Of a stretch of 64,000 bases of DNA, positions 52,790 through 62,051 are shown one piece after another. The notes beneath the pieces are model-generated. The model worked only from the letters and a program-made list of their open reading frames with translations, was not told where the DNA came from and searched no databases. Position numbers and translations under genes: made by a program. Every line of letters starts with the position of its first letter. Within the stretch, counting starts at the first letter, position 1. The stretch comes from Streptomyces sp. PTY087I2 (GTDB lineage: Bacteria; Actinomycetota; Actinomycetes; Streptomycetales; Streptomycetaceae). The DNA lies in contig NZ_LZRD01000025.1 in NCBI RefSeq assembly GCF_001687325.1, forward strand, positions 62,001 to 126,000, in the 5' to 3' direction.

Positions 52790-54031
52790 TCAGACTCCGG
52801 CGGTGATCCGGACCGTCCAGGAGCCGGACGGGGTGCGGTCGGCGACCTCGACGCGGGTGTCGGCGCCCGGGACGGTGAAGGTCTCGCCGACCCGGAGCGG
52901 GGCGTCGGCCAGTGGCGGGTAGACCGAGCGGTCCCAGCAGGCCCCGGTCTCCGGATGGGTGTCGACGACCTCGACGGGCCCGCCGCCGGAGGCCGTCTCG
53001 CTGCGGACGCGGTAGATCAGGATGCCCTCGGCGCAGGTGTCCCGGTCGTTGCCGGTGGCACTGCGGGCCTCGATGGCCAGGGCGCTGTCGGAGCCCGTAC
53101 GGACGACGGCGAGCCGGGTCCCGATCGAGCCGCCGGGCACCGGGGCGGCGGCGACCGGTTCCAGGGTGAGGTCGGCCGAGCCCTGGACGCAGACGACCTG
53201 CCGGCCGCCGAGCCAGCCGAGCTTCCACTTGTGCCAGCCGAACAGGTCGGGGGCGAGGCCGAACTGGCTGCCCATGACGTCCCAGTCGCCGACGTACGTG
53301 TCCCAGTCACCCTTGCCGTCGGTGGGCCGGTGGTAGAGGTCGGCGAGGTCGAAGACGTGCCCGGTCTCGTGGGCGAGGACGTTGCGGTCGGGCGGGTGCT
53401 GCTCGAAGACCGTGACGACGCGCCGGATGTCGCTGCCGTCGGCCCGCAGGGGCCGGTCGAAGTTGACGACCTTCGTGGCGTCGGAGTCCACGCCGGGGGC
53501 GTCCGGGTCGGCCACCAGATAGACGACGTCGTACCGGGAGAAGTCCACCTCCGGGTCGGCGGCGGCGATGGCGTCCCGCAGATAGGCGGTGCGCCGCTCG
53601 GCGTTCCAGTCCCGCTCTATGGCGTACCAGGTGGAGTCGCGCGGCATCTGCGTCCAGGTCCGCTGCGGATGCGGGCGCAGGGTGAACCGGCCGTAGCTGG
53701 CGCGCTCGAAGAAGCGGGTGGTGGCCGGGAAGTGGTCGGCGGTGAGCACCTCGGGGGTGAGCACGGGCTCGGAGTCCGGGAAGGACAGGAAGATCATGAC
53801 CGCGTCGAGGCCCCGGTCGGGGCGCGGGTAGGCCGCGTTCCAGGTGTTCAGGCCGAGCGAGTGGTGGGCCGCCGTCCGGGGCAGCGCGCAGGGGGCGGCG
53901 TCCCCCGTGGCGGCCGCGGCGGGGCCCGCGACGAGGGACGTGGCGGCGAGCGCCAGGAGGGAGGTGGCGGCGGCGGCCAGAGTGCGCAGGGGCGGCCGCT
54001 GGTCTCCCCCGGGTCCGCGACGGCACGGCAC
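52790..54031 (-). CDS. M6-type secreted metalloprotease
   Basis: 413-residue predicted secreted protease. The signal region is a basic N-terminus followed by LAAAATSLLALAATSLVAGP. The zinc motif is LAHETGHVFDLADLYH (HExxH with a downstream Asp; about residue 225), together with the MGSQFG Met-turn, typical of M6 immune-inhibitor-A-like enzymes. A C-terminal beta domain follows (about residues 280-413). GTG 54031 is chosen because GGAGG lies 5 nt upstream; the longer frame to 54055 would place that site inside the gene. Confidence 0.85.
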   Translation of the reverse strand: MPCRRGPGGDQRPPLRTLAAAATSLLALAATSLVAGPAAAATGDAAPCALPRTAAHHSLGLNTWNAAYPRPDRGLDAVMIFLSFPDSEPVLTPEVLTADHFPATTRFFERASYGRFTLRPHPQRTWTQMPRDSTWYAIERDWNAERRTAYLRDAIAAADPEVDFSRYDVVYLVADPDAPGVDSDATKVVNFDRPLRADGSDIRRVVTVFEQHPPDRNVLAHETGHVFDLADLYHRPTDGKGDWDTYVGDWDVMGSQFGLAPDLFGWHKWKLGWLGGRQVVCVQGSADLTLEPVAAAPVPGGSIGTRLAVVRTGSDSALAIEARSATGNDRDTCAEGILIYRVRSETASGGGPVEVVDTHPETGACWDRSVYPPLADAPLRVGETFTVPGADTRVEVADRTPSGSWTVRITAGV

Positions 54032-54417
54032 ATCGACCTCCGGGTGGGAAAACACGGTCCATCCCGTCCACCCTGTGCCGCTTCACCACGCCACGCCCTG
54101 TTGTGCTGCCCCACACGGGTCAGCGGTCAAAATCGCCGCCCACACCTTCACGGAACGTCACCATCAGTCAGTCCAGCCGTCCGATGCAACAGATCCGCGC
54201 AGAAATGACCAGGACCGGGCAAAGCGGAACGGCTGCTCCCGCTCACTTCCGGCCGCGCGCGGTGGCCCGGACCGGACGGCGAGCTGGAACGGCCGACGCG
54301 CCACCCTCTATGCTTCACCACGCTTTCCCGCGTGGAACGGGCCCCTTCACGGGACCACCACCCGGTGGCCAGTCCGACCCCACCAGTTCACAACGACCTT
54401 CACAGCGGGAGCGAGCG
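54032..54417. promoter_or_regulatory. Divergent region between protease and c-di-GMP genes
   Basis: 386 bp between two divergent starts. The GGDEF-EAL frame is open here from 54103, but I see no ribosome site or domain upstream of 54418. No clear promoter element was recognised. Confidence 0.4.
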
Positions 54418-56352
54418 GTGAGCGGAACCTCCGAAGGGCCCAGCGCCTCGGCAGGCACGGCCCCGGGCGCGCCCGCCGTGCCGGTCACGGAGCGTCATAC
54501 GACGGCCCCGGGCAGGAACGGTCCCACCCGGACCGGTCCCACCCGGGCCGATTCCGCCCGGACCGGTCCCGCCGGGGGCGACGCCGGTTCCATCGCCGCC
54601 GAGCTGCGCGACTACCGGGCCGCGTTCAACGCCGCCACGCTCCCCATGGGCGTCGTCGACGGCCGGGGCCATGTCGTGCGGGCCAACGACGCGCTCGGCG
54701 GGCTGCTGGGCACCCCGGCGGCGGTCCTCACCGGGCGGCAGGCGTGCGAACTGCTCGACCTCGCCACCGACGACCGCACCTGGCACGCGTACCGCGAGGT
54801 CCTGCTCGGCCGCCGCTCCCGGTTCCGCTGCACGCGCCGTCTCAAGCACCCCGACGGGCGCTCCCTGTGGGCCGAGATCACCGTCGTACCGATGACGGGG
54901 GCCTCGGCGGCGGAGTCCGCCCGGGTGCTGCTGACGGTCGCGGACGTCAGCGACCGGCGCGAGCTCCAGGAGCGGCTGCGCCACCTCCAGATGCACGACC
55001 CGGTGACCCGGCTGCCCAACCGGACGCTGTTCTTCGAGCGCCTGGCCTCGGCCCTGGAGACCCCGCCGTACCAGGACGACTCCCTGCCGTCCCGGCAGCA
55101 CGACCGGATCGGCCTCTGCTACCTCGACCTGGACGGCTTCAAGGCGATCAACGACACCCTCGGCCACCGCACCGGGGACCGGCTGCTGGCCGCCGTCGCC
55201 GCGCGGCTCACCGACTGCGCCGAGAACGACGCCTCCCGCAACGCCGGAGGCAGCCGGCTGGTGGCGCGCCTGGGCGGCGACGAGTTCGCGATCCTGGTCG
55301 AGGACTCGGCCGGCACGCAGGAGCTGACCGACCTGGCCCGCTCGGTCCTCGCCGCGCTCCAGCAGCCGTTCGACCTGGCGGGCCAGCGACTCTCGGTCTC
55401 CGCGTCGATCGGCGTGGTCGAGCGGACCGCCGCGGGCACCTCGCCCACCGGTCTGATGCAGGCCGCCGACACCACGCTGTACTGGGCGAAGGCCGACGGC
55501 CGGGCCCGCTGGACGCTGTTCGACCCCGAGCGCAACGCCCACCGCATGACCCGGCAGTCCCTCTCCTCCACGCTCCGGCCCGCCGTGGAGCGCGGCGAGT
55601 TCACGCTGGAGTACCAGCCGCTGGTCGGAATGGCCGACGGGGTGCTGCGCGGGGTCGAGGCGCTGGTGCGCTGGAACCATCCGCAGTTCGGCGTGCTCCC
55701 GCCGAATCGGTTCGTCCAGATCGCCGAGGAGGACGGTTCGATCGTCCAGCTCGGCCGGTGGGTGCTGCGCACCGCGTGCCGGCAGGCGCGGCACTGGCAG
55801 CTGGACCACCCGGACGAGCCGCCGCTGTTCATCAGCGTCAACGTCGCCGTACGGCAGGTCTGGGACTCCGACCTGGTGGCCGATGTGGCGCAGATCCTGG
55901 CGGAGACGGAGCTCGCCCCCGGGCTGCTCCAGCTGGAGCTGACCGAGTCGGCGGTGATGGGCTCCGGGGGCCGCCCGCTGCGGGCGCTCCAGGCGCTGAG
56001 CGACATGGGCGTACGGATCGCCATCGACGATTTCGGGACGGGGTATTCGAACCTCGCCTACCTCAGCCGGCTGCCCGTCTCCGTACTGAAGCTGGACGGG
56101 GCGTTCGTGAAGGGCTTCCGGTACGAGGACGGTACGCATCCGAGCCCGGCCGACGAAACGATCGTGGAGGCCATGGTGCAGCTGGCGCACCGCCTGGGCC
56201 TGACCGTCACCGCGGAGTGCGTGGAGACGGCCGGGCAGGCGGAGCGGCTGCGGCGGATCGGCTGCGACACGGGGCAGGGGTGGCTGTACTCGCGGGCGGT
56301 GGCGCCGGAGCAGATCGCCGGGCTGATCGGGTCCCGGCCGCTGGAGGGCTGA
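54418..56352 (+). CDS. PAS-GGDEF-EAL cyclic-di-GMP signalling protein
   Basis: 644-residue cytoplasmic protein with a disordered N-terminus (about residues 1-60, Thr/Gly/Pro-rich), PAS domain (about 65-180), GGDEF domain with intact RLGGDEFAIL (about 285) and EAL domain with GVEALVRWN (about 415), LELTESAVM, IAIDDFGTGYSNL and CVETAGQ. Both catalytic motifs look functional, so it could make and degrade c-di-GMP, as S. coelicolor CdgA/RmdA do in development and antibiotic control. The GTG at 54418 has GGGAGC upstream. Confidence 0.9.
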   Translation: MSGTSEGPSASAGTAPGAPAVPVTERHTTAPGRNGPTRTGPTRADSARTGPAGGDAGSIAAELRDYRAAFNAATLPMGVVDGRGHVVRANDALGGLLGTPAAVLTGRQACELLDLATDDRTWHAYREVLLGRRSRFRCTRRLKHPDGRSLWAEITVVPMTGASAAESARVLLTVADVSDRRELQERLRHLQMHDPVTRLPNRTLFFERLASALETPPYQDDSLPSRQHDRIGLCYLDLDGFKAINDTLGHRTGDRLLAAVAARLTDCAENDASRNAGGSRLVARLGGDEFAILVEDSAGTQELTDLARSVLAALQQPFDLAGQRLSVSASIGVVERTAAGTSPTGLMQAADTTLYWAKADGRARWTLFDPERNAHRMTRQSLSSTLRPAVERGEFTLEYQPLVGMADGVLRGVEALVRWNHPQFGVLPPNRFVQIAEEDGSIVQLGRWVLRTACRQARHWQLDHPDEPPLFISVNVAVRQVWDSDLVADVAQILAETELAPGLLQLELTESAVMGSGGRPLRALQALSDMGVRIAIDDFGTGYSNLAYLSRLPVSVLKLDGAFVKGFRYEDGTHPSPADETIVEAMVQLAHRLGLTVTAECVETAGQAERLRRIGCDTGQGWLYSRAVAPEQIAGLIGSRPLEG

Positions 56353-56435
56353 CGCCTCGGGGCGGTGCGGGACCCGCCCGCGCCTCGGGGCGGCCGGGAC
56401 CGCCACCGCGCCCCGGCCGGCCGACGGCACAGGTC

Positions 56436-57578
56436 CTACGAGGCCTTCGGCAGCCCGTACGCGTCCGCGATCAGCTCATAGCTGCGCAGCCGCGCGTCCC
56501 CGCCGTGCGCGTTGGCGGTGATCATCAGCTCGTCGGCGCCAGTGCGCTTGGCCAGGTCGTCCAGGCCGGTGCGGACCTCGTCGGCGGTGCCGTGGACGAC
56601 GTTGGAGAGCCAGCCGTCGACGAACTCCCGCTCCATCGGGGAGAAGTCGTACGCCTCCGCCTCCTCCGGGCTCGGGATCAGCCCGGGGCGGCCGGTGCGC
56701 AGCCGGACCATGGACAGGGCCCCGGTCAGCACCTGCCGGCGGGCCTCGCGCTCGTCGTCGGCGGCCAGCGCCGAGACCCCGATCAGGGCGTACGGGGCGT
56801 CCAGCACGGCGGAGGGCCGGAAGGACTCGCGGTAGAGGTCGAGCGCCGGGATGGTGTTCTGCGCCGAGAAGTGGTGGGCGAAGGCGAACGGCAGCCCCAG
56901 CGTCCCGGCCAGCCGCGCGCTGAAGCCGGAGGAGCCCAGCAGCCAGACGGGCGGCCGGTGCGCGGACTGCACCCCGCCGGGGGATGTCGCCTGGACCGGG
57001 CCCGGTACGGCGTGGATCCGGCCGTACGGATGCCCGTCCGGGAAGTCGTCGTCCAGGAAGCGGATCAGCTCCATGAGCTGCTGCGGGAAATCATCGGCGC
57101 CCTCGTTGAGCCGGTCGCTGCGGCGCAGGGCCGCCGCCGTCGCGCCGTCCGTGCCGGGGGCCCGGCCGAGGCCGAGGTCGATCCGGCCCGGGGCCATCGC
57201 CTCCAGGGTGCCGAACTGCTCGGCGATCACCAGCGGGGCGTGGTTGGGCAGCATCACCCCGCCGGAGCCGAGGCGGATGCGCTCGGTGTGGGCGGCGATG
57301 TGCGCGAGGATCACGGCCGGGGAGGACGAGGCGACCCCGGGCATGGAGTGGTGCTCGGCGACCCAGTAGCGGTGGAAGCCTCGGCTCTCGGTGAGCTTCG
57401 CGATCTCCACGCTCGTGCGCAGGGCCTGGGTCGCGGTGCGGCCCTGCCCCACGGTGACCAGGTCGAGGACGGACAGCGGAACGGTGGCCGTTCCGGCTGC
57501 GGCGCCCCGGATCCCGTCGCCGTCGGCCGCCCGGCCGCTCCCGTCGCCGCTGGTCTCGTCGCGTCGGATGTCGTCCAC
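56436..57578 (-). CDS. Luciferase-like flavin monooxygenase family oxidoreductase
   Basis: 380-residue bacterial luciferase-like (LLM class) protein, MsnO8-type. The TIM-barrel is marked by LSVLDLVTVGQGRTATQALR, RYWVAEHHSMPGVASSSPAV (about residues 70-90) and RIDLGLGRAPGTDG. The N-terminal about 30 residues are Gly/Asp-rich and probably flexible. It requires reduced FMN, for which no partner is adjacent. Substrate unknown. Confidence 0.85.
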   Translation of the reverse strand: MDDIRRDETSGDGSGRAADGDGIRGAAAGTATVPLSVLDLVTVGQGRTATQALRTSVEIAKLTESRGFHRYWVAEHHSMPGVASSSPAVILAHIAAHTERIRLGSGGVMLPNHAPLVIAEQFGTLEAMAPGRIDLGLGRAPGTDGATAAALRRSDRLNEGADDFPQQLMELIRFLDDDFPDGHPYGRIHAVPGPVQATSPGGVQSAHRPPVWLLGSSGFSARLAGTLGLPFAFAHHFSAQNTIPALDLYRESFRPSAVLDAPYALIGVSALAADDEREARRQVLTGALSMVRLRTGRPGLIPSPEEAEAYDFSPMEREFVDGWLSNVVHGTADEVRTGLDDLAKRTGADELMITANAHGGDARLRSYELIADAYGLPKAS

Positions 57579-57716
57579 GTGTCGGCCTCTCCCGGTGCTG
57601 CGCTCGTCCGTACGTCTGCGTATCGGACGAGTACAACAGGAGGTCGACTCCGCTTTATTCCCGACGGGCGGGCTCGCGCGGCACGTTCCCGACGGGCGCG
57701 GGCTCGCCCCGGCGCG

Positions 57717-58481
57717 TTACTCCCGTACCTCGATGCCCTTCGGCTCCAGCTGCCGCAGCACCGGCTCACGGGTGGCGAACAGGGTGCCGAGCGTGGGCGC
57801 CCAGGTCCGGCGGTCGGTGAGGCGCAGCCCCTCCCAGACGGTGACCTGGTTGGCGGTGAGCACGGGCTTGCCGAGCAGTTCCTCCAGCTCGGGGATGTAC
57901 GCGGTGGTGTGCAGGGAGGTGTCCGGGACCAGCATCACCTCGGCGTCCGGGTGGTCCGCCTCCCGCACCAGCCGCTTCACCTCGTCCGGCCCCCAGGATC
58001 CGGCCTCGGCCGATGAACCGGCCCCGCCGGACGCGGCGGCCACCACCTCGATGCCCGCCGACGCCAGGAATTCGGCGAAGAGCCCGGTGACGTCGTCCGG
58101 GTAGGGCGCGGCGACGGCGACCCGGCGGGCGCCCAGCTCCCGTACCGCGTGGCCGAAGCCGATGGAGGTGCTGGAGGCGGGCAGTCCGGCCGCGCGGGCG
58201 AGCGTGGCGATCTGCTCGTGGGCGCCCTCCCAGCCCTGCCCGAAGCTGCCGCCGCTGGAGGCCCAGATCAGCGCTTCGGCCCCGGCGAGACGCAGCTCCT
58301 CGATGCCCTCGGCGATCCGGTCGGGGTCGCCCTGTTCGCGCAGCGCTTCGGCGCGGTAGACGTCCTCGCCGGTCTCGGTGGAGAACAGGGGTAGCCGGAT
58401 GTCGGTGTCGAGCAGGATCTCGGTCCGTGGGAAGTCGTCCTCGGCGGCGTGGCCCGGGTAGAGAAGTCCTACGGTCGTCAT
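57717..58481 (-). CDS. Asp/Glu racemase / maleate isomerase-family protein lacking cysteines
   Basis: 254-residue protein of the aspartate/glutamate racemase, arylmalonate decarboxylase and maleate isomerase superfamily. Normally two cysteines act: one in a CTSG-like loop, one in SCTNLRT-like. Here these read IWASSGGSFGQG (about residue 78) and PDTSLHTTAYI (about residue 186), and the protein has no cysteine at all. The fold is otherwise conserved, including RVAVAAPYPDDVT and GKPVLTANQV. A different chemistry or a lost activity is implied. ATG 58481 is preferred (AAAGGG upstream) over GTG 58487. Confidence 0.75.
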   Translation of the reverse strand: MTTVGLLYPGHAAEDDFPRTEILLDTDIRLPLFSTETGEDVYRAEALREQGDPDRIAEGIEELRLAGAEALIWASSGGSFGQGWEGAHEQIATLARAAGLPASSTSIGFGHAVRELGARRVAVAAPYPDDVTGLFAEFLASAGIEVVAAASGGAGSSAEAGSWGPDEVKRLVREADHPDAEVMLVPDTSLHTTAYIPELEELLGKPVLTANQVTVWEGLRLTDRRTWAPTLGTLFATREPVLRQLEPKGIEVRE

Positions 58482-58709
58482 GTCCACCCTTTCCTGTACG
58501 TCGACGGCTCGCCGCGCGGCAGGCGGGTCCTTCGGCGGCCGTGACCGCGCGACCGGTCACTCTTGCCCCGACTTGTTCCCAGTATTCCCCCGGGCGGCCG
58601 CCGGGGCGCGCGGCCGGGCGTCGTTGACGCGGCGCTGACCTGCTGCGAGCGTGGGCGGTCGATCTTGTCCGTTCGTCTTGTCCGTTCCGTCGCGGAGGGC
58701 CGACCACCC

Positions 58710-59717
58710 ATGCCGGATCCCGTCCTGCTCGTCCTCGACGCCGAACCCTCCCCGCGGCTCGGCCGGCTGACCGGTCGGGTGGACGTGCGGTACGCGGACG
58801 CCACCACGCTCGCCGAGCGGCTGCCGGCCGCCGATGTGCTGCTGGTGTGGGACTTCGCGTCGGACGCCGTACGGGAGGCCTGGCCGGGTCCGGGGCGGCG
58901 GCCGCGCTGGGTGCACACGGCGAGCGCGGGCGTGGACCGGCTGCTCTGCCCGGAGCTGGCCGCCTCCGACACGGTGCTCACCAACGCGCGGGGCATCTTC
59001 GAGCGGCCGATCGCGGAGTACGTGGCGGGGCTGGTGCTGGCGATGGCCAAGGACCTCCCCGGCACCCTCGCCCTCCAGCGGGAGCGGCGCTGGCAGCACC
59101 GCGAGGGGCAGCAGGTCGCCGGTTCCCGGGCGGTGGTCGTGGGCGCGGGCCCCATCGGCCGGGAGATCACCCGGCTGCTGCACGGCCTCGGGGTCACGGT
59201 GGCCCTGGTGGGCCGGACCGCCCGGCGCACCATCCACGGGGCGGCGGATCTGGACCGGCTGGCGGCGCGGGCGGACTGGGTGATCGCGGCGGCCCCGCTG
59301 ACCGACGCGACGCGCGGGATGTTCGACTCCCGCTTCTTCGGGCTGCTCCAGCCGTCGGCGCGCTTCATCAACGTGGGGCGCGGCGCGAGTGTGGTGCAGG
59401 ACGACCTGGTGGACGCGTTGAACCGCCACTGGTTCGCGGGCGCGGCGCTCGATGTGTTCGCGGACGAACCGCTGGGCGCGGACAGCCCGTTGTGGGACGT
59501 ACCGGGGCTGCTGATCTCGCCGCATCTGAGCGGGGACACGGTGGGGTGGCGCGACCGGCTGGGCGAGCAGTTCGTCGCGCTGTACGAACGCTGGGCGCGG
59601 GGCGAGCCGTTGCCCAACGTGGTCGACAAGGAACGCGGTTACGTCCCCTCCCCGGACCTCGACGCGGTCGACGAGGCCCCCGCCCTCGACGAACTCGGCA
59701 ACGGGCTCAGCGGGTGA
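58710..59717 (+). CDS. D-2-hydroxyacid dehydrogenase family protein
   Basis: 335-residue NAD(P)-dependent D-isomer-specific 2-hydroxyacid dehydrogenase (phosphoglycerate dehydrogenase-like). It has the NAD motif VVVGAGPIGREI (about residues 143-154), INVGRGASVVQDD with the conserved arginine, a glutamate in ADEPL and the catalytic histidine in ISPHLSGD (about residue 272). GGAGG lies 11 nt before the ATG. The last 11 bp overlap the converging gene. Substrate unknown. Confidence 0.87.
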   Translation: MPDPVLLVLDAEPSPRLGRLTGRVDVRYADATTLAERLPAADVLLVWDFASDAVREAWPGPGRRPRWVHTASAGVDRLLCPELAASDTVLTNARGIFERPIAEYVAGLVLAMAKDLPGTLALQRERRWQHREGQQVAGSRAVVVGAGPIGREITRLLHGLGVTVALVGRTARRTIHGAADLDRLAARADWVIAAAPLTDATRGMFDSRFFGLLQPSARFINVGRGASVVQDDLVDALNRHWFAGAALDVFADEPLGADSPLWDVPGLLISPHLSGDTVGWRDRLGEQFVALYERWARGEPLPNVVDKERGYVPSPDLDAVDEAPALDELGNGLSG

Positions 59718-60174
59718 GCGGCGCGGCGCGTACGACGAACGCCTCGATGGCCTCCCTCGCCCGGGCATCCAGCGCCTCGTGCTCGTCCTGCTCCCGGGCG
59801 GTCGAGACGTCCCGCGTGCACCGGTAGGCCTCTTCCGCCGCGCCGACCACCTCCGGGTCGTCGGTGAGCAGTTTGACCCGGTAGAGCACCTGCCGGGCGG
59901 CGGTACGCAGGCGGTGGGCCTCGTCGCGCGCCTCGGTGTACGCCTCGGAGACCTGGCTCTGCCGCCCGCGGTACCAGCGGCCCGCCTGCCCGTGCCGGTA
60001 CTCCTCCGCCGCGGCGGCGAACGCGCTGTAGGTGGCCGTGCGTTCCTGCCGGAGCGCCTCCGACCGGGAGAACCTCTCCGTGCGCGCGGCGGTGAGGCGT
60101 TGGAAGAGGTGCGTGACCACGGCCCCCAGGAGCGTGCCCCCGACCGCCACGACGCTTGTCCATATGGCAATCAT
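59707..60174 (-). CDS. Small membrane-anchored helical protein, unknown function
   Basis: 155-residue protein with one N-terminal transmembrane helix (MIAIWTSVVAVGGTLLGAVV) followed by long charged helices (EALRQERTATYSAFAAAAEE), probably a coiled coil in the cytoplasm. No domain recognised. It overlaps the end of the convergent dehydrogenase by 11 bp. Confidence 0.7.
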   Translation of the reverse strand: MIAIWTSVVAVGGTLLGAVVTHLFQRLTAARTERFSRSEALRQERTATYSAFAAAAEEYRHGQAGRWYRGRQSQVSEAYTEARDEAHRLRTAARQVLYRVKLLTDDPEVVGAAEEAYRCTRDVSTAREQDEHEALDARAREAIEAFVVRAAPLTR

Positions 60175-60398
60175 GGCGCCAGCTGATCACAGAAACGGCT
60201 GACGTGGAGCCATGAATCGTCCGCGACAGGGGGACACGCCCCGCGCACCTCCGGTCGCGCTCGGCTCCTCTCCGGGCACGGGAAGGTCACCTTCCGGCCA
60301 CTGTTGGGTTACAGGCCTCCGGTTACCCGCATAGACGTACGGGATCGGGCAGGCGCTCCCCCTGTCCGGACTGTTCGACCTCCAGGAGATTGCGAACC

Positions 60399-61301
60399 AT
60401 GGCTGAATTCCCGAACCTGTCCCGCCGGGGTTTCCTCAACGGATCGGCGGCCGTGGGCGGCCTCCTCGTCGTGCCCGGCCTCCTCACCGCGTGCAGCAAG
60501 ACCGACTCCGGCTCCGCGACCGGCGAGGGCGCCCTGGAGAAGCTCCGCAAGCAGGGCTTCGTACGGGTGGCGTACGCCAACGAGGCCCCGTACGGCTACC
60601 TGGAGGGCAAGGAGCTCAAGGGCGAGGCCCCGACGCTGCACCGGGAGATCTTCCAGGCCCTCGGGGTGGACGAGCTGAAGCCGACGCTCTCCGAGTGGGA
60701 CGGGCTGATTCCGGGGCTCCAGGCCGGGAAGTACGACGTGGTCAGCGCGGGCATGGCCATCACCCCGGAGCGCTGCGGCAACGCGATCTTCTCCGAGCCG
60801 GAGTTCATCTCGCCGACCGCGCTGATGGTGAGGAAGGGCAACCCGAAGAAGCTCACCGACCTGGAGTCCGCGAAGGAGGCGGGGGTCACCATCGGCGTGA
60901 TGTCCGGTGCGGTCGAGGGCAGTTACGCCAAGGGCGCGGGCATCCCCGAGGGCAAGATCAAGACGCTCCAGAAGCCGCAGGACGGGGCGGACGCGGTCAA
61001 GGGCGGCCGGATCGACGCGTTCCTGCTCACCGGTATCTCGCTGCGCTGGCTGGCGAAGACCAACCCGGACACCGAGGTCACCGAGGCGTTCCTGCCGAAG
61101 GTGGACGGCAAGGAGCAGTTCTCGCCGGGCGGCGCGGTGTTCCGCAAGGGCAACGAGGACCTGCGGGACTCCTTCAACCGCGAGCTGAAGAAGATCGTCT
61201 CCGACCGCTCGCGCTATGTGCAGCTGCTGGAGCCGTACGGGTTCGGGGAGACGGAGATCCCGCCGGCGGACCTGAGGACGGCGGACCTGTGCAAGGGCTG
61301 A
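60399..61301 (+). CDS. ehuB: Ectoine/hydroxyectoine ABC transporter substrate-binding protein
   Basis: 300-residue binding protein of the family 3 amino-acid-type fold. The N-terminus has both a twin-arginine (SRRGFLNG) and a lipobox (LLTAC, cysteine about residue 32), suggesting a Tat-exported lipoprotein. The binding domain has VRVAYANEAPYGYLEG and GLIPGLQAGKYDVVSAGMAIT. It begins the four-gene series binding protein, two permeases, ATPase in the order known for ehuBCDA. ATG 60399 follows AGGAG; a TTG three codons upstream is less likely. Ligand specificity for ectoine is by family. Confidence 0.88.
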   Translation: MAEFPNLSRRGFLNGSAAVGGLLVVPGLLTACSKTDSGSATGEGALEKLRKQGFVRVAYANEAPYGYLEGKELKGEAPTLHREIFQALGVDELKPTLSEWDGLIPGLQAGKYDVVSAGMAITPERCGNAIFSEPEFISPTALMVRKGNPKKLTDLESAKEAGVTIGVMSGAVEGSYAKGAGIPEGKIKTLQKPQDGADAVKGGRIDAFLLTGISLRWLAKTNPDTEVTEAFLPKVDGKEQFSPGGAVFRKGNEDLRDSFNRELKKIVSDRSRYVQLLEPYGFGETEIPPADLRTADLCKG

Positions 61302-61319
61302 CGGGGCGGGCGGGCACGC

Positions 61320-62051
61320 ATGAGTGACTTCTTCTCCCTCCTCGTCGAGGAGCTCCCCCGCGTCCGGTCCGGTCTGTGGGTGACGCTCCAGGCCACGGTC
61401 CTGGGCGCGCTGCTGGCCGGAGTGCTGGCGTTCGCGCTCGGGCTGACGGCGGGCAGCAGGCTGCTCCTGGCCCGCGGGTTCTCCCGGGTGGTCGTGGAGT
61501 TCTTCCGGGGCACGTCCCTGTACGTCCAGCTGTTCTGGCTCTACTACGCGATGCCGCTGCTGACCGGCTACGAACTGGAGCCGCTGATCTGCGGGGTGGT
61601 CGCGTTCGGCCTCAACTTCGGTGCGTACGGCGCCGAAGTGGTGCGGGGTGCCGTCAACTCCGTACCGCGCGGGCAGTACGAGGCGGCGATCGCCCTCAAC
61701 CTGAGCCCGACCAGGCGGCTGTGGAAGGTGATCCTGCCGCAGGCGTGGGTGCAGATGATCCCGAGCTTCACCAATCTGCTGATCCAGCTGCTGAAGGCGA
61801 CCCCGCTGCTGTGGCTGATCTCGGCCGCCGATCTGATGACGGTGGTGCAGCAGCTGCGCGACCGTACCGGTGAGACGGTGACCGCCTATCTGACCCTGCT
61901 GGCCGCCTACTTCGTGCTGGCGTACGCCCTGACGATGCTGATGAACCTGCTGGAGCGGAGCGCCAAGCGGCGGCTCGGCCTGGACACCGGCGCGAAGAGC
62001 CTGTTCAAGAGCCGTAGCGCGGCCACGACCGCTGTGGGAGGTACCCGGTGA
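61320..62051 (+). CDS. ehuC: Ectoine/hydroxyectoine ABC transporter permease, EhuC
   Basis: 243-residue polar-amino-acid-type permease with about five membrane helices (GLWVTLQATVLGALLAGVLAF first) and the ABC loop QYEAAIALNLSPTRRLWKVI with the EAA-type motif. It is 18 bp after ehuB and its stop overlaps the start of ehuD by 4 bp. Works with EhuD to form the channel for osmoprotectant import. Confidence 0.87.
   Translation: MSDFFSLLVEELPRVRSGLWVTLQATVLGALLAGVLAFALGLTAGSRLLLARGFSRVVVEFFRGTSLYVQLFWLYYAMPLLTGYELEPLICGVVAFGLNFGAYGAEVVRGAVNSVPRGQYEAAIALNLSPTRRLWKVILPQAWVQMIPSFTNLLIQLLKATPLLWLISAADLMTVVQQLRDRTGETVTAYLTLLAAYFVLAYALTMLMNLLERSAKRRLGLDTGAKSLFKSRSAATTAVGGTR

Noticed and set aside
53844..58016. 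1390-codon open frame on the plus strand
   Set aside because: It runs through the c-di-GMP gene in another frame and antisense to the protease and luciferase-like genes; the translation is Arg/Pro/Gly-rich without domains, typical of high-GC shadow frames.
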